DNA of 64,000 bases from Synechocystis sp. LKSZ1 (GCF_040436315.1 NZ_AP031572.1:620001-684000), one strand, 5' to 3'; counted from the first letter of the stretch, positions 1-10,297 are shown. A program made the numbers and translations. The notes: a model not told the origin generated them from the letters alone.

Positions 1-126
1 TACAACTACAAGATTAACAACAATATCAGTATTACCCCTGGTGCTTTTGTCATCTTTAATCCCGAAGGCGATTCCGATAACAGTACTACTGGCGTTTTTG
101 CTTTGCGGACGACCTTCACTTTCTAG
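1..126 (+). CDS. C-terminal end of an outer-membrane porin (PorB-like), truncated by window edge
   Basis: Frame 1 is open from the first base to the TAG at 124-126 and encodes the last 41 residues of a protein. It ends in alternating residues and a terminal Phe (...GVFALRTTFTF), the usual C-terminal beta-strand of cyanobacterial SLH/OprB-type porins. It lies 32 bp upstream of the cmpC-like gene on the same strand. In Synechocystis 6803 a porin gene (porB) sits between cmpB and cmpC, so the same arrangement is inferred. The N-terminal SLH and barrel parts are outside the window. The family assignment rests on the tail and the context only. Confidence 0.7.
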   Translation, partial: YNYKINNNISITPGAFVIFNPEGDSDNSTTGVFALRTTFTF

Positions 127-158
127 ACTTCATTTCTGTTCCTTTCTCTTGAACTACT

Positions 159-2156
159 ATGAGCGTTTTTGTTGCTGTTGATAACATTGATAAAGTTTTT
201 CCCCTTGCCAATGGTGGTGAATACCTGGCCCTAAAAGGGATTAATTTGGAAATTAGAAAGGGAGAATTTGTTTCCCTGATTGGTCACTCGGGCTGTGGCA
301 AGTCAACCCTGCTGAATATGATTGCCGGTCTAGATCTACCCAGTGAAGGCATTGTCACTCTGGCCGGCCAACAGGTGAAAAATCCTGGCCCCGACAAGAT
401 GGTGATTTTTCAAAACTATTCCCTCTTGCCCTGGTTAAGTGTGCGGCAAAATATCGCCCTGGCCGTTGAAGAAGTGATGAAGGGGGCCTCCCCAACGGAA
501 AAGACCCAACTGATCGAAGACCACATTGACCTCGTTGGACTGCGCCACGCGGTCGATAAATTACCGAAAGAACTATCGGGGGGGATGAAACAACGGGTAG
601 CCATTGCCAGGGCCCTGGCGATTCGCCCCAAATTACTACTGCTCGACGAACCCTTTGGGGCCCTGGATGCCTTGACCCGAGGCAATTTGCAAGAGCAGTT
701 AATGCGGATCTGTGAACAGTATCAGATCACCTCGATCATGGTCACCCATGATGTAGATGAAGCGGTGTTGCTGTCTGACCGGATTGTGATGCTAACCAAT
801 GGGCCTGGTTCGGTGATTGGGGGCATTTTAGACGTGGATATTCCCCGGCCCCGTAAACGGATGGAAGTCGTTAATCACCCTAGTTACTACAGTCTTCGCA
901 GTGAGATTATTTATTTCCTAAACCAACAGAAACGGATTAAAAAACTACGGGCCAAAAAAGTCACCACAATTGCTCGCCATGGTCTAGAAAAGGTCAATTT
1001 AGAGATTGGTTTTGTCCCCCTCACGGCTTGTGCGCCCCTGGTAGTGGCTAAAGAAAAAGGCTTTTTTGCTAAGCACGGCCTGGATGAAGTGAGTTTGGTA
1101 CGGGAAACCAGTTGGCGTGGCATTGTGGACGGCATTTCCGGGGGCTACCTAGACGGGGCCCAAATGCCCGCCGGCATGCCCACCTGGTTAACCGCCGGGG
1201 GTTACCAAGAGCAACCCCTGCCCATCGTAACGGCCCTAACCATGACCCGTAACGGTAATGGCATTACCCTCGGCCGCAAACTGTACGACCAGGGGGTTTA
1301 TACAGCGGCGGATTTTAAACAATGTCTATTAGCCTCCGACGGCAACCCCCATACCCTCGGGATGGTGCACCCTTCCTCTATGCACAATCTGCTGTTGCGC
1401 TACTGGTTAGCGGGCCATGGCATTGACCCCGACCGGGATGTCAACCTTAAAACCATTCCTCCGGCCCAAATGGTAGCTGACCTCAAGGCCGGTAGCATTG
1501 ACGGCTATTGTGTGGGGGAACCCTGGAATCTACGGGCGGCCATGGAAGGCGTCGGCTTTACCATTGCCACCGATCTAGAAATTTGGCCGGGCCATCCGGG
1601 GAAAGTGCTGGGGGTTCGGGAAGATTGGGCCCTGACCTATCCCAATACCCACGTGGCTTTGGTTAAGGCCCTGCTGGAGGCCTGTCATTACTGTGCTGAC
1701 CCAGCCAACGAGCTGGAAATCCGGGAAATGCTGGCGGCGCGGGAGTATTTAAGCACCAGTATTGACTATATTCACCTGGGCGACCCCAATCAAGTCACCT
1801 GTAGCTTGGAGCGGCCGGTGGAGTATGCCCACCATCTCTTTGCCGGGGCCAATGTCAACCGTCCCAGTCGGACAGAACACCTGTGGATGATGACCCAGAT
1901 GGCCCGCTGGGGAGAAATTCCCTTCCCCCGTAATTGGGTCGAGATTTTAGAACGGGTTTGTCGGGTTGGTGTATTTAGTACAGCGGCCAGGGAACTCAGT
2001 TTAGACGTGAATTACCAACGTCAACCCATCGTGCTCTTTGATGGCATTCCCTTCAATGCTGAAGACCCCATCGACTACCTCACCCATTTAGAGATTCATC
2101 GCAATTTCACCATGGCGGAAGTGCATCTCCAGGCCCCGCGCTTGGTAACTGCTTAG
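159..2156 (+). CDS. cmpC: CmpC-like bicarbonate ABC transporter ATPase with fused substrate-binding domain
   Basis: This is a 665-residue fusion. Residues 1-265 are an ABC ATPase with Walker A GHSGCGKST at 42-50, signature LSGGMKQ at 139-145 and Walker B LLLLDEP near 159-165. Residues from about 280 to the end form an NrtA/CmpA-like substrate-binding domain. This architecture is specific to NrtC and CmpC, where the binding domain is regulatory and cytoplasmic. I favour CmpC (high-affinity HCO3- uptake) over NrtC because a porin gene lies just upstream, as in the 6803 cmp operon, and no nitrate genes are in view. A second ATPase (cmpD-like) follows 36 bp downstream. The start ATG at 159 has no strong ribosome-binding site. 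NrtC remains possible. Confidence 0.85.
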   Translation: MSVFVAVDNIDKVFPLANGGEYLALKGINLEIRKGEFVSLIGHSGCGKSTLLNMIAGLDLPSEGIVTLAGQQVKNPGPDKMVIFQNYSLLPWLSVRQNIALAVEEVMKGASPTEKTQLIEDHIDLVGLRHAVDKLPKELSGGMKQRVAIARALAIRPKLLLLDEPFGALDALTRGNLQEQLMRICEQYQITSIMVTHDVDEAVLLSDRIVMLTNGPGSVIGGILDVDIPRPRKRMEVVNHPSYYSLRSEIIYFLNQQKRIKKLRAKKVTTIARHGLEKVNLEIGFVPLTACAPLVVAKEKGFFAKHGLDEVSLVRETSWRGIVDGISGGYLDGAQMPAGMPTWLTAGGYQEQPLPIVTALTMTRNGNGITLGRKLYDQGVYTAADFKQCLLASDGNPHTLGMVHPSSMHNLLLRYWLAGHGIDPDRDVNLKTIPPAQMVADLKAGSIDGYCVGEPWNLRAAMEGVGFTIATDLEIWPGHPGKVLGVREDWALTYPNTHVALVKALLEACHYCADPANELEIREMLAAREYLSTSIDYIHLGDPNQVTCSLERPVEYAHHLFAGANVNRPSRTEHLWMMTQMARWGEIPFPRNWVEILERVCRVGVFSTAARELSLDVNYQRQPIVLFDGIPFNAEDPIDYLTHLEIHRNFTMAEVHLQAPRLVTA

Positions 2157-2192
2157 TTCTTTGTTGGTTTCTCTGTTTTTGCTGATCTGACT

Positions 2193-3029
2193 ATGCAAAC
2201 CCTTAATTTGCCCACGGCTACCTCTAATTCCATGACATCTGAGCCTTTCCTGCTAATTGAAAATGTCTCCAAGGTTTATCCCACGCCTCGGGGGCCCTAC
2301 ACTGTTCTAGAAGATGTCAACCTTAAGGTTGATGAAGGAGAATTCATCTGTGTAATTGGCCACTCCGGTTGTGGTAAATCGACGCTCCTGAATATGGTTT
2401 CTGGCTTTGCCACCCCCACCGACGGCTCCGTTCGTCTCCAGGGCAAGGCCATCACCCAGCCTGGCCCGGATCGTATGGTGGTGTTTCAAAACTATGCGCT
2501 TCTGCCTTGGCTAACGGCCCTGGAAAATGTCTATCTGGCGGTTGATTCCGTCCATCCAAATAAGTCCGAGGCAGAAAAAAGGGCCATTGCCAAAGACCAC
2601 TTAGCGATGGTGGGCCTGACCGAGGCCATGGACAAAAAACCGCCTCAAATTTCCGGGGGGATGAAACAGCGGGTTTCCATTGCACGGGCGTTAGCGATTC
2701 GTCCTCAAGTGCTGATCCTGGATGAACCCTTTGGGGCCCTCGATGCCATCACCAAGGAAGAACTTCAGGAAGAACTGCTGAAAATCTGGAATGACCATCG
2801 TTGTACGGTATTGATGATCACCCACGACATTGATGAGGCTCTATTTTTGGCGGATCGGCTGGTGATGATGACCAATGGCCCCCAGGCCAAGATTGGGGAA
2901 ATTATGACCATTCCCTTCTCCCGGCCCCGCGACCGTGACCGCATTATGGAAGATCCAGAGTATTACAAGCTTCGTAACTATGCCCTCGACTTCCTCTACA
3001 ATCGTTTTGCCCACGATGATGCGGCCTAG
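2193..3029 (+). CDS. cmpD: CmpD-like bicarbonate ABC transporter ATPase
   Basis: A 278-residue stand-alone ATPase with Walker A GHSGCGKST at 56-64, the signature SGGMKQRVSIARAL and Walker B LILDEPFGALD. It closely resembles the N-terminal half of the preceding protein but lacks the fused binding domain, as expected for the NrtD/CmpD subunit that forms the ATPase heterodimer with NrtC/CmpC on the cytoplasmic face of the permease. The spacing to cmpC (36 bp) and the terminator at about 3115-3140 indicate the end of the operon. Translation could start at the first ATG (2193) or at Met14. The cmp versus nrt call rests on context. Confidence 0.85.
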   Translation: MQTLNLPTATSNSMTSEPFLLIENVSKVYPTPRGPYTVLEDVNLKVDEGEFICVIGHSGCGKSTLLNMVSGFATPTDGSVRLQGKAITQPGPDRMVVFQNYALLPWLTALENVYLAVDSVHPNKSEAEKRAIAKDHLAMVGLTEAMDKKPPQISGGMKQRVSIARALAIRPQVLILDEPFGALDAITKEELQEELLKIWNDHRCTVLMITHDIDEALFLADRLVMMTNGPQAKIGEIMTIPFSRPRDRDRIMEDPEYYKLRNYALDFLYNRFAHDDAA

Positions 3030-3114
3030 GAAATCCATGCCAGGCTATGGGCCCTCTATCCTGGGGGGTTAGTGGTTGCTCCGATTTTATCTGTGGTTTT
3101 TGCGGGAAGGTCGC

Positions 3115-3140
3115 CCTCAAGTGTGGCCTTCTCTTTTTTC
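3115..3140 (+). terminator. Rho-independent terminator after cmpD
   Basis: GAAGGTC pairs with GGCCTTC (one G-U pair) across a short loop and is followed by a run of T (CTTTTTTC). It lies about 90 bp after the cmpD stop and before the next gene on the same strand, so it should close the cmp transcript. Confidence 0.75.
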
Positions 3141-3217
3141 TTATGTGGAGATATAGATTAGCCAAGGGCCTGGCAGGCTTGAGCTACAACTAGAGAGAAG
3201 GGTTTCCTTTGTAGCGT

Positions 3218-5863
3218 ATGTTGTTGCCGATCTTCTTGCCATTTCTTCAGGCCCAGGCCCCGATGCCAGTGGCCCCCACGCCAGCGGCCACGGCCCAGAC
3301 CTACTTTAGCCAGGGTCTGCAGGCTTATCAGCAGGGTCGCTTGGCCGATCTTTACCTTGCCCAACAGGCCTGGGAAAAGGCGCTGGCCCTGTGGCAACAG
3401 CAAAATAATCGCAACCAGGAAATCGTCACCCGCAATTTTTTGTGTTTACTGTATGACAACCTGGGGCAGTACCCGGCGGCTTTGGACTGTTATCAACGCT
3501 TGCTTAACTTGACCCAGGCTGAAGGAGACCGCCACACGGAAGCCTCCACCCTAACGGCAATGGCTCGCCTACAGTCCCGCCTCGGCAATTATCAGACTGC
3601 TTTGGAGACGTTGCAGCATTCCCGACAACTATGGCAGGAACTGGGTTTTCGCACCGGGGAAGTCTCGGCCCTCAACGAAACGGCACTGGTTTATTTCAAC
3701 CTGGGGGATTGGGTGCCAGCCCAGCAGGCCTACGAACAGGCCCTAGCCATTGCTGAAAAGTTGGGGAACTTGGCCCTGACTGCCACCATTGACCAAAACT
3801 TAGCCCAGGTGGCCCTGGAGTCGGGGCAGATTGACCGGGCCTTTCGTCTAACGTTGCGGGCCAATGGCCAATGGGATGCGTTGCTCCAGCAGTGGGGCGA
3901 CCGGGCCAGCCTAGAAATCAAACGGGGTAAAGCAGCCAGTTTAAATAATTTGGCTTTTCTCTACGTCCAACAAAACCAACTGCCCCTGGCCCAACGCAGT
4001 TATCAACAGGCCCTGCAACATTGGCAAGCGATGGGAGACCGTCCCGGTGAAGCTAGTACTCTCAATAATTTGGGCTACACCTACTTTCGCCAAAATCGCC
4101 TCGACTCCGCCCAGGACTATTACCAACAGGCCCTGGCTCTACGCCAACGCATCGGCGACCGGCCCAAAGAAGCCATTTCTCGCTACAGTCTGGCGGTACT
4201 CGAACAAAAAAAAGGAAACCTCAAACTAGCCCTAGAGCAGATTGAACAGGGCCTGACTATTATTGAAGACCTGAGGAGCAACCTCCGCAATCAAGACCTG
4301 AGAACCGCCTTCCTCGCTTCCAAGCAGGACTATTACCAGCTCTACATTGATCTCTTGATGCAATTGCATCGTCAACAGCCGAATCATGCTTGGGATGCCC
4401 AGGCCTTAGCGGCCAGTGAACGAGCCAAGGCCCGCTCTCTCCTCGAGCTCCTGGCCACGACCCCAGGACAACTCACCACGGGGATTCCCCCCGAACTACT
4501 GGCTCAGAAAACGGCCCTCCAGCAACATCTTGACCACTTAGAGGAACAACGCCTCCAGCTTTTTATCGGTAACCAGTACCAACCGGAAAAACAGGTGGCC
4601 CTGGATACGGAGATTCAAACGACCCTGGAACAGTATCGTCAGGTATTGGCCAGTATTCGTTTAGCCAGCCCCCGCTACGGGGAGCTAACCCAACCCAAAA
4701 CCCTTTCTTTAAAAGAAATTCAAGCCTTATTGGAACCCGACACGGCTCTGCTGGAATACGCCCTGGGCCCCCAACGCAGTTATCTCTGGGTGATTACCAA
4801 CCGTTCCCTCCAGAGCTACGAGCTACCTTCAGCCGCCGAGATCGCCCAGAGCGTTAAGACCTTCCGGGATAGTTTTTTGCAACCGACCCAACGCCTCCGC
4901 CGCTATTTGGCCTTAGAACAGGGCCAGTACCTCCGGCAGCAGGTGCTACCGTTCCAACCGAGTCATCGTCGCTTAGTCATTGTGGCTGATGGGGCCTTAC
5001 AATACCTCCCCTTTGGAGCGCTGATCAGCAGTGGGGCCACGCCGGATGTCGCCCCCCGTTCCTTGGTGGATCAGTACGAGTTTGTTTCTCTGCCCTCCGC
5101 CTCCGTTCTCGGCCAACTTCGTCAAGACTTAGCCCGTCGTACCCCGGCCCCCCTCGGTTTAGCCATTTTTGCTGATCCTGTCTTTAGCCCGGAGGATGAA
5201 CGTCTGCGCAATACGGGGGCCGCGATTTCCCTGGCCCTCTCGCCCGATCTCGCCCGGTCAGCCAGGGATTCGGGGGTTTTGTTTAACCGCTTACCCTACA
5301 CCCAGACTGAAGCTCGGCAGATCTTGGCCCTGTTACCTGGCCAGCCGAACTTACCGGAATTGGGTTTTGCGGCCAATCGGAGTCGCCTAATTAGCCAACA
5401 AGTGAGCCAGTACCGTTATTTGCACTTCGCTACCCATGGCCTGCTTAATAGCGAAAACCCCCAACTATCCGGCCTAGTGCTCTCCCTATTTAATCCTGAA
5501 GGCCAATCTATTAATGGCTTTTTGCGACTCTACGATATTTTTAATCTACAACTGCCAGCGGAATTAGTAGTCTTGAGCGCCTGTGAGACAGGCCTCGGCC
5601 AGGAAGTGCGTGGTGAGGGCCTGATTGGTTTAACACGGGGGTTTATGTATGCGGGTGCCGCCAGGGTTGTAGTTAGTCTCTGGAGTGTAGATGATCAGGC
5701 CACAGCTTTATTGATGACGCAATTTTACCAAGGGCTGCTGGATCAAAAGTTGTCCCCAGCCAGAGCGTTACAGCAGGCCCAACAGGCCTTGAAGCAAAAT
5801 CCCCAATTTGCCTCCCCCTACTACTGGGCTGGATTCACCCTCCAAGGGGAGTGGAAAAATTGA
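3218..5863 (+). CDS. TPR-repeat protein with C-terminal CHAT caspase-like domain
   Basis: An 881-residue protein. The first 20 residues are hydrophobic and end in Ala/Gln/Pro-rich sequence, resembling a signal peptide. Residues of about 30-360 are tetratricopeptide repeats (recurring A.Y.QALA-type helices spaced by about 40 residues). The C-terminal third is a CHAT domain with the expected His-Cys dyad intact: HFATHG with the second His at 740 and LSACETG with Cys at 789. CHAT domains are caspase/separase-related cysteine proteases. TPR-CHAT proteins are common in filamentous and some unicellular cyanobacteria, and their substrates are mostly unknown. It stands alone between the cmp terminator and the convergent gap1. 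Secretion is inferred only from the N-terminus. Confidence 0.85.
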   Translation: MLLPIFLPFLQAQAPMPVAPTPAATAQTYFSQGLQAYQQGRLADLYLAQQAWEKALALWQQQNNRNQEIVTRNFLCLLYDNLGQYPAALDCYQRLLNLTQAEGDRHTEASTLTAMARLQSRLGNYQTALETLQHSRQLWQELGFRTGEVSALNETALVYFNLGDWVPAQQAYEQALAIAEKLGNLALTATIDQNLAQVALESGQIDRAFRLTLRANGQWDALLQQWGDRASLEIKRGKAASLNNLAFLYVQQNQLPLAQRSYQQALQHWQAMGDRPGEASTLNNLGYTYFRQNRLDSAQDYYQQALALRQRIGDRPKEAISRYSLAVLEQKKGNLKLALEQIEQGLTIIEDLRSNLRNQDLRTAFLASKQDYYQLYIDLLMQLHRQQPNHAWDAQALAASERAKARSLLELLATTPGQLTTGIPPELLAQKTALQQHLDHLEEQRLQLFIGNQYQPEKQVALDTEIQTTLEQYRQVLASIRLASPRYGELTQPKTLSLKEIQALLEPDTALLEYALGPQRSYLWVITNRSLQSYELPSAAEIAQSVKTFRDSFLQPTQRLRRYLALEQGQYLRQQVLPFQPSHRRLVIVADGALQYLPFGALISSGATPDVAPRSLVDQYEFVSLPSASVLGQLRQDLARRTPAPLGLAIFADPVFSPEDERLRNTGAAISLALSPDLARSARDSGVLFNRLPYTQTEARQILALLPGQPNLPELGFAANRSRLISQQVSQYRYLHFATHGLLNSENPQLSGLVLSLFNPEGQSINGFLRLYDIFNLQLPAELVVLSACETGLGQEVRGEGLIGLTRGFMYAGAARVVVSLWSVDDQATALLMTQFYQGLLDQKLSPARALQQAQQALKQNPQFASPYYWAGFTLQGEWKN

Positions 5864-5949
5864 ATCCAGCCGCTATCGTCTTGGTTCTCGTTGGGGGAAT
5901 TTCCTAGACCAAGCCTCTGAAGCCCGACGACATAACTGACCCCACCCGT

Positions 5950-5970
5950 CCTCCCCTTGCGAAGGGGAGG
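5950..5970. repeat. GC-rich palindrome, probable dispersed repeat or bidirectional terminator
   Basis: A perfect 9-bp inverted repeat (CCTCCCCTT, 3-base spacer GCG, AAGGGGAGG) followed by GTGCC...GGCGGAGGGGT. It lies between the convergent CHAT and gap1 genes. Motifs of this form recur as short intergenic repeats in many cyanobacterial genomes. No long T-run follows on either side, so classic terminator function is uncertain. Copy number in this genome cannot be judged from one window. Confidence 0.55.
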
Positions 5971-6021
5971 TGCCATCGGCGGAGGGGTAAAAATCTGTAG
6001 CCCTAGTGTGAAAGATGGGTA

Positions 6022-7215
<1,194 letters not shown>

Positions 7216-7233
7216 TTAATCTAGCCAGAGTAG

Positions 7234-8241
7234 CTATTCCGGCAGTTGTACCTGATTTTGTAAGGGATGATTTTGTTCAAATTCCCTCAAATTGGCTAGG
7301 GTCACTTCTGCAATACTGGTGAGGGCGTTGCGGGTGAAAAAGGCCTGGTGGGCCGTGATCACCACATTGGGAAAGGACTGAAGGAGTTGAAAGGTATCAT
7401 CTAGAATAATTTCTTGCGACCAGTCTTCAAAGAAAATTTCGTCTTCCTGTTCATAAACATCGAGGCCCAGGTAGCCAATTTGGCCCGACTTGATCCCTGC
7501 AATCGCGGCTTCCGTGTCTATCAAGTGCCCGCGACTCGTGTTGATTAGCATCACGCCCGCTTTCATCTGGGCAATGGCCTGGGCGTTAATCAAGTAATGG
7601 GTTTCGGGCGTTAAGGGACAATGGAGGGAAATAATATCGGCTTGGGCATAGAGTTCCGGCAGGGAAACGTAGCGGGCATCCCCCAGGGCCTCAAAATCCT
7701 TGCTTGGATAGGCATCATAGCCCAGCAACCGACAGCCAAAACCCGCTATAATCCGAGCAAAAATCAGGCCAATCTTACCAGTGCCGATCACGCCGACGGT
7801 ACATCCATTCAGGTCAAACCCCAGTAGGCCATCCAGGGTAAAGTTATCGTCCCGCACGCGATTGTAGGCCCGATACAGCTTACGATTTAGCATCAGAATC
7901 AGCCCCACCGCATGCTCCGCCACGGAATAGGGAGAATAGGCCGGAACCCTCACCACTTGCAGCCCTAAATCCCTAGCGGTAGCCAGGTCAACATGATTAA
8001 AACCCGCCGAGCGCAGGGCAATCAGCTTCGTCCCGCCCTTGGCAAGCAATTGCAGGGTGGCATGGTTCAGTTCATCATTGACGAAGGCGCAAATCGCTGG
8101 AAAGCCGTGGGCTAGAGTGGCCGTCTGGGGGGTTAAGCGGGTTTCAAAATAAACTAAATCGTGGGGAGGCGTTTGGGCCTGGTTAGCGGCATCAAAAAAC
8201 AGGCGGTCGTAGGGTTTGGTGCTAAAAAAGGCGACTTGCAT
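7234..8241 (-). CDS. ddh: D-lactate dehydrogenase-type 2-hydroxyacid dehydrogenase
   Basis: A 335-residue NAD-dependent D-isomer 2-hydroxyacid dehydrogenase. The cofactor-binding Rossmann motif is GVIGTGKIG. The catalytic triad is visible as Arg in LRSAGFNHVDL, Glu in LDVYEQE and His in ITAHQAFFT, in the arrangement of fermentative D-lactate dehydrogenases (pyruvate to D-lactate in the cytosol). The start is set at the ATG of MQVAFFSTKPYD; nine extra in-frame codons upstream are unlike the family. It is followed 192 bp later by gap1 on the same strand, another sugar catabolic enzyme. Exact substrate is inferred from the family. Confidence 0.85.
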   Translation of the reverse strand: MQVAFFSTKPYDRLFFDAANQAQTPPHDLVYFETRLTPQTATLAHGFPAICAFVNDELNHATLQLLAKGGTKLIALRSAGFNHVDLATARDLGLQVVRVPAYSPYSVAEHAVGLILMLNRKLYRAYNRVRDDNFTLDGLLGFDLNGCTVGVIGTGKIGLIFARIIAGFGCRLLGYDAYPSKDFEALGDARYVSLPELYAQADIISLHCPLTPETHYLINAQAIAQMKAGVMLINTSRGHLIDTEAAIAGIKSGQIGYLGLDVYEQEDEIFFEDWSQEIILDDTFQLLQSFPNVVITAHQAFFTRNALTSIAEVTLANLREFEQNHPLQNQVQLPE

Positions 8242-8416
8242 GGCGGTATCCGGTAGAGGCCTCCCCATTCTAGTGAACCCTGCTCTCTCTAGAATCCTCT
8301 CTGAAAGGTTGTCCCTCGTTTCGGTCTGTCCGGCCCTATCCTAATCTTGGAAGAGGGAAGTCAAGATACCTTAATCTGGTGGATAACAGCGATACGTCAC
8401 CGCAGGGCCTTAACCA

Positions 8417-9253
8417 ATGGATGCCAAACTCCCCCAACGTTTACTGCTGGGCCTACTGATCCTGGCTTTAATGCTGTTTGCTTTAACGCCGATTATTTGG
8501 CAATTTTTGACCTCGGTCAAAACCAATGCTGAGATTGCGGCCATTCCAACGGTGTATTGGCCAACGCAATGGACCCTAGAGCATTACCAAAGTCTATTTA
8601 ATCGACGGCCAATCGGGGCCTATTTATTTAACAGTAGTTTGATTGCCATTGTTTCTACTCTGCTGAGTCTGGGACTGGGAGCACCAGCGGCCTACGGCTT
8701 GGCCCGGTTTCGATTTCAGGGCCAGAATCTGCTGTTGGGGGCCATTTCCATGGTGATTCTCTTTCCCTACATTTTTCTATTTTTAGGCCTGTTAGAACTG
8801 GTGAAAGGGTTGGGTTTGGGCAATAACTATTTGGCGCTGATTATTCCCTATACCGCTATCAATTTACCCTTAGCTATTCTCGTCTTACGTAGTTTTTTCC
8901 GTCAGCTTCCCATCGAAATTGAAGAGGCGGCTCGTCTGGATGGTTATCGGACGATGTCCTTGCTCTGGTATATCGTTCTGCCTCTGACCTTACCGGCCCT
9001 GGTGACAACGGGCATTCTGAGTTTTATTTTTGCTTGGAATGAATACCTGCTGGCCCTGACCTTTATGACGCGGGAAACGATGAAAACCATTCCCGTAGCT
9101 ACGGCGGCCATTGCCGGCTCCAGTATTTTTGAAATTCCCTACGGCCCCATGGCGGCGGCGACAGTATTAGCGACCTTTCCCCTGGTACTACTGGTGCTAT
9201 TTTTCCAGCGGCGCATCGTCCAAGGCCTGACGGCAGGAGCCATTAAGGGCTGA
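8417..9253 (+). CDS. ggtD: Carbohydrate ABC transporter permease, MalG/GgtD type
   Basis: A 278-residue inner-membrane permease with about six hydrophobic segments and the EAA loop of binding-protein-dependent permeases (EEAARLDGY...LPLTLPAL) that docks on the ATPase. It belongs to the MalG family of sugar transporters and resembles GgtD, one of two permeases of the cyanobacterial glucosylglycerol/sucrose/trehalose transporter. The likely partner permease (GgtC type) lies about 10 kb away on the opposite strand, with no binding protein or ATPase gene in the window. Its last 11 bp overlap the convergent M42 peptidase gene. The exact sugar is not determined by the sequence. Confidence 0.8.
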   Translation: MDAKLPQRLLLGLLILALMLFALTPIIWQFLTSVKTNAEIAAIPTVYWPTQWTLEHYQSLFNRRPIGAYLFNSSLIAIVSTLLSLGLGAPAAYGLARFRFQGQNLLLGAISMVILFPYIFLFLGLLELVKGLGLGNNYLALIIPYTAINLPLAILVLRSFFRQLPIEIEEAARLDGYRTMSLLWYIVLPLTLPALVTTGILSFIFAWNEYLLALTFMTRETMKTIPVATAAIAGSSIFEIPYGPMAAATVLATFPLVLLVLFFQRRIVQGLTAGAIKG

Positions 9254-10289
9254 CGGAGAGGTATTGCCTTAATAGTTCTGTACAGTTGGTAATGGCGGCG
9301 AGGGAAGCAATTTCGTAGCCGTGGGTATTTTGGGTTGGGAAACTGAGGCAAGCGGCCCTGGCCACATGGCCAAATTTCATAGCGATGGAGGCATCACTAC
9401 CAAAGCCACTGATCACCGCTAACTGGAGGAGGATGTCAATGGCCTGGGCGGCCTGGCGCAATTCCTGGTTCAGACCCTCATCGTAGAGGCCGTAGCCATC
9501 CTGGGAGAGCAGGACAGGATCAGGGCCAAGTTGGAGGGGATATTCCGTCGAGAGGGGACAAATTTCTAGGGCGATCAGGGCCTCAAGGGATTGTTTTTGC
9601 GTAAAGTACAGGGCCCCCAAGGCCCCGATTTCCTCCTTGGCTGAAGCCACCAAATAGACGTTGGCCCAGGGATTACGAAGGGATTGAGCGAGGCCTAAAA
9701 GGATCGCCAAGGAGGCCTTATTGTCGAGGGTATAGCTGGCGACGTAATCCTTGAGACGCAGGGGTTGTTTGCGGTGTTTTCCAATTACCACTCGACTACC
9801 GGGACGAACGCCGGCCTGGGCCAATTCTTCAGGGGTACAAAGGGTCTCGACCCAGGCATCTTCCCAGCGTAGGGGACTCTCCTCCTGCTGGGCCTTCTGG
9901 GGCGATTCATGGGAGACATGGCGAGAGCCAAAGGACAGAATGCCGGAGAGGGTCTGCTCATCCCCCAGGATATCCACCACGCCCTCACCGTACACCCAGG
10001 GAAAACTGCCCCCCAGCCGACGAATTTGGAGTCGGCCGCTCGGCTCAATGGCCTTGACGATCATGCCAATTTCATCTTTATGGGCCGTAATGGCAATGTT
10101 CCGTTGGCTATCCTGGCCAGGAATTTTGACAATTAGATTGCCCGCCGGATCCTGCCAGTAGTCTAGGCCCAGGGCCTGGAACCGTCGGCTCAATTCCTGG
10201 TCAATTTCCTGTTCTTGGCCGCTGGGGGAATGACAAAGCACCAGGGCCTGGATGATTTCAAAGAGGGAATCGTAAGCATTATTTGCCAT
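9243..10289 (-). CDS. M42-family metallo-aminopeptidase
   Basis: A 348-residue protein of the M42 (glutamyl aminopeptidase/CelM/FrvX) family, cytosolic dinuclear-metal peptidases that form tetrahedral particles. Visible family elements are AHKDEIG (metal His and Asp), LDNKAS (bridging Asp), AKEEIGALG (catalytic Glu pair) and PTQNTHGYE (C-terminal metal His). The metal-ligand Asp usually found after the Glu pair (DV.HA) appears as Glu in ALEICPLS. The start is taken at ATG 10289 (MANNAYD), which removes overlap with trpA; an upstream GTG/ATG would overlap by a few bases. It lies 8 bp after trpA and probably shares its transcript. The peptide substrate is unknown. Confidence 0.8.
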   Translation of the reverse strand: MANNAYDSLFEIIQALVLCHSPSGQEQEIDQELSRRFQALGLDYWQDPAGNLIVKIPGQDSQRNIAITAHKDEIGMIVKAIEPSGRLQIRRLGGSFPWVYGEGVVDILGDEQTLSGILSFGSRHVSHESPQKAQQEESPLRWEDAWVETLCTPEELAQAGVRPGSRVVIGKHRKQPLRLKDYVASYTLDNKASLAILLGLAQSLRNPWANVYLVASAKEEIGALGALYFTQKQSLEALIALEICPLSTEYPLQLGPDPVLLSQDGYGLYDEGLNQELRQAAQAIDILLQLAVISGFGSDASIAMKFGHVARAACLSFPTQNTHGYEIASLAAITNCTELLRQYLSVSP

Positions 10290-10297
10290 GGCCAGGA

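Noticed and set aside
159-3029. Nitrate transporter nrtCD instead of cmpCD
   Set aside because: The domain plan fits both, but a porin gene directly upstream is the cmp arrangement and no nitrate gene is present. Kept as an alternative only.
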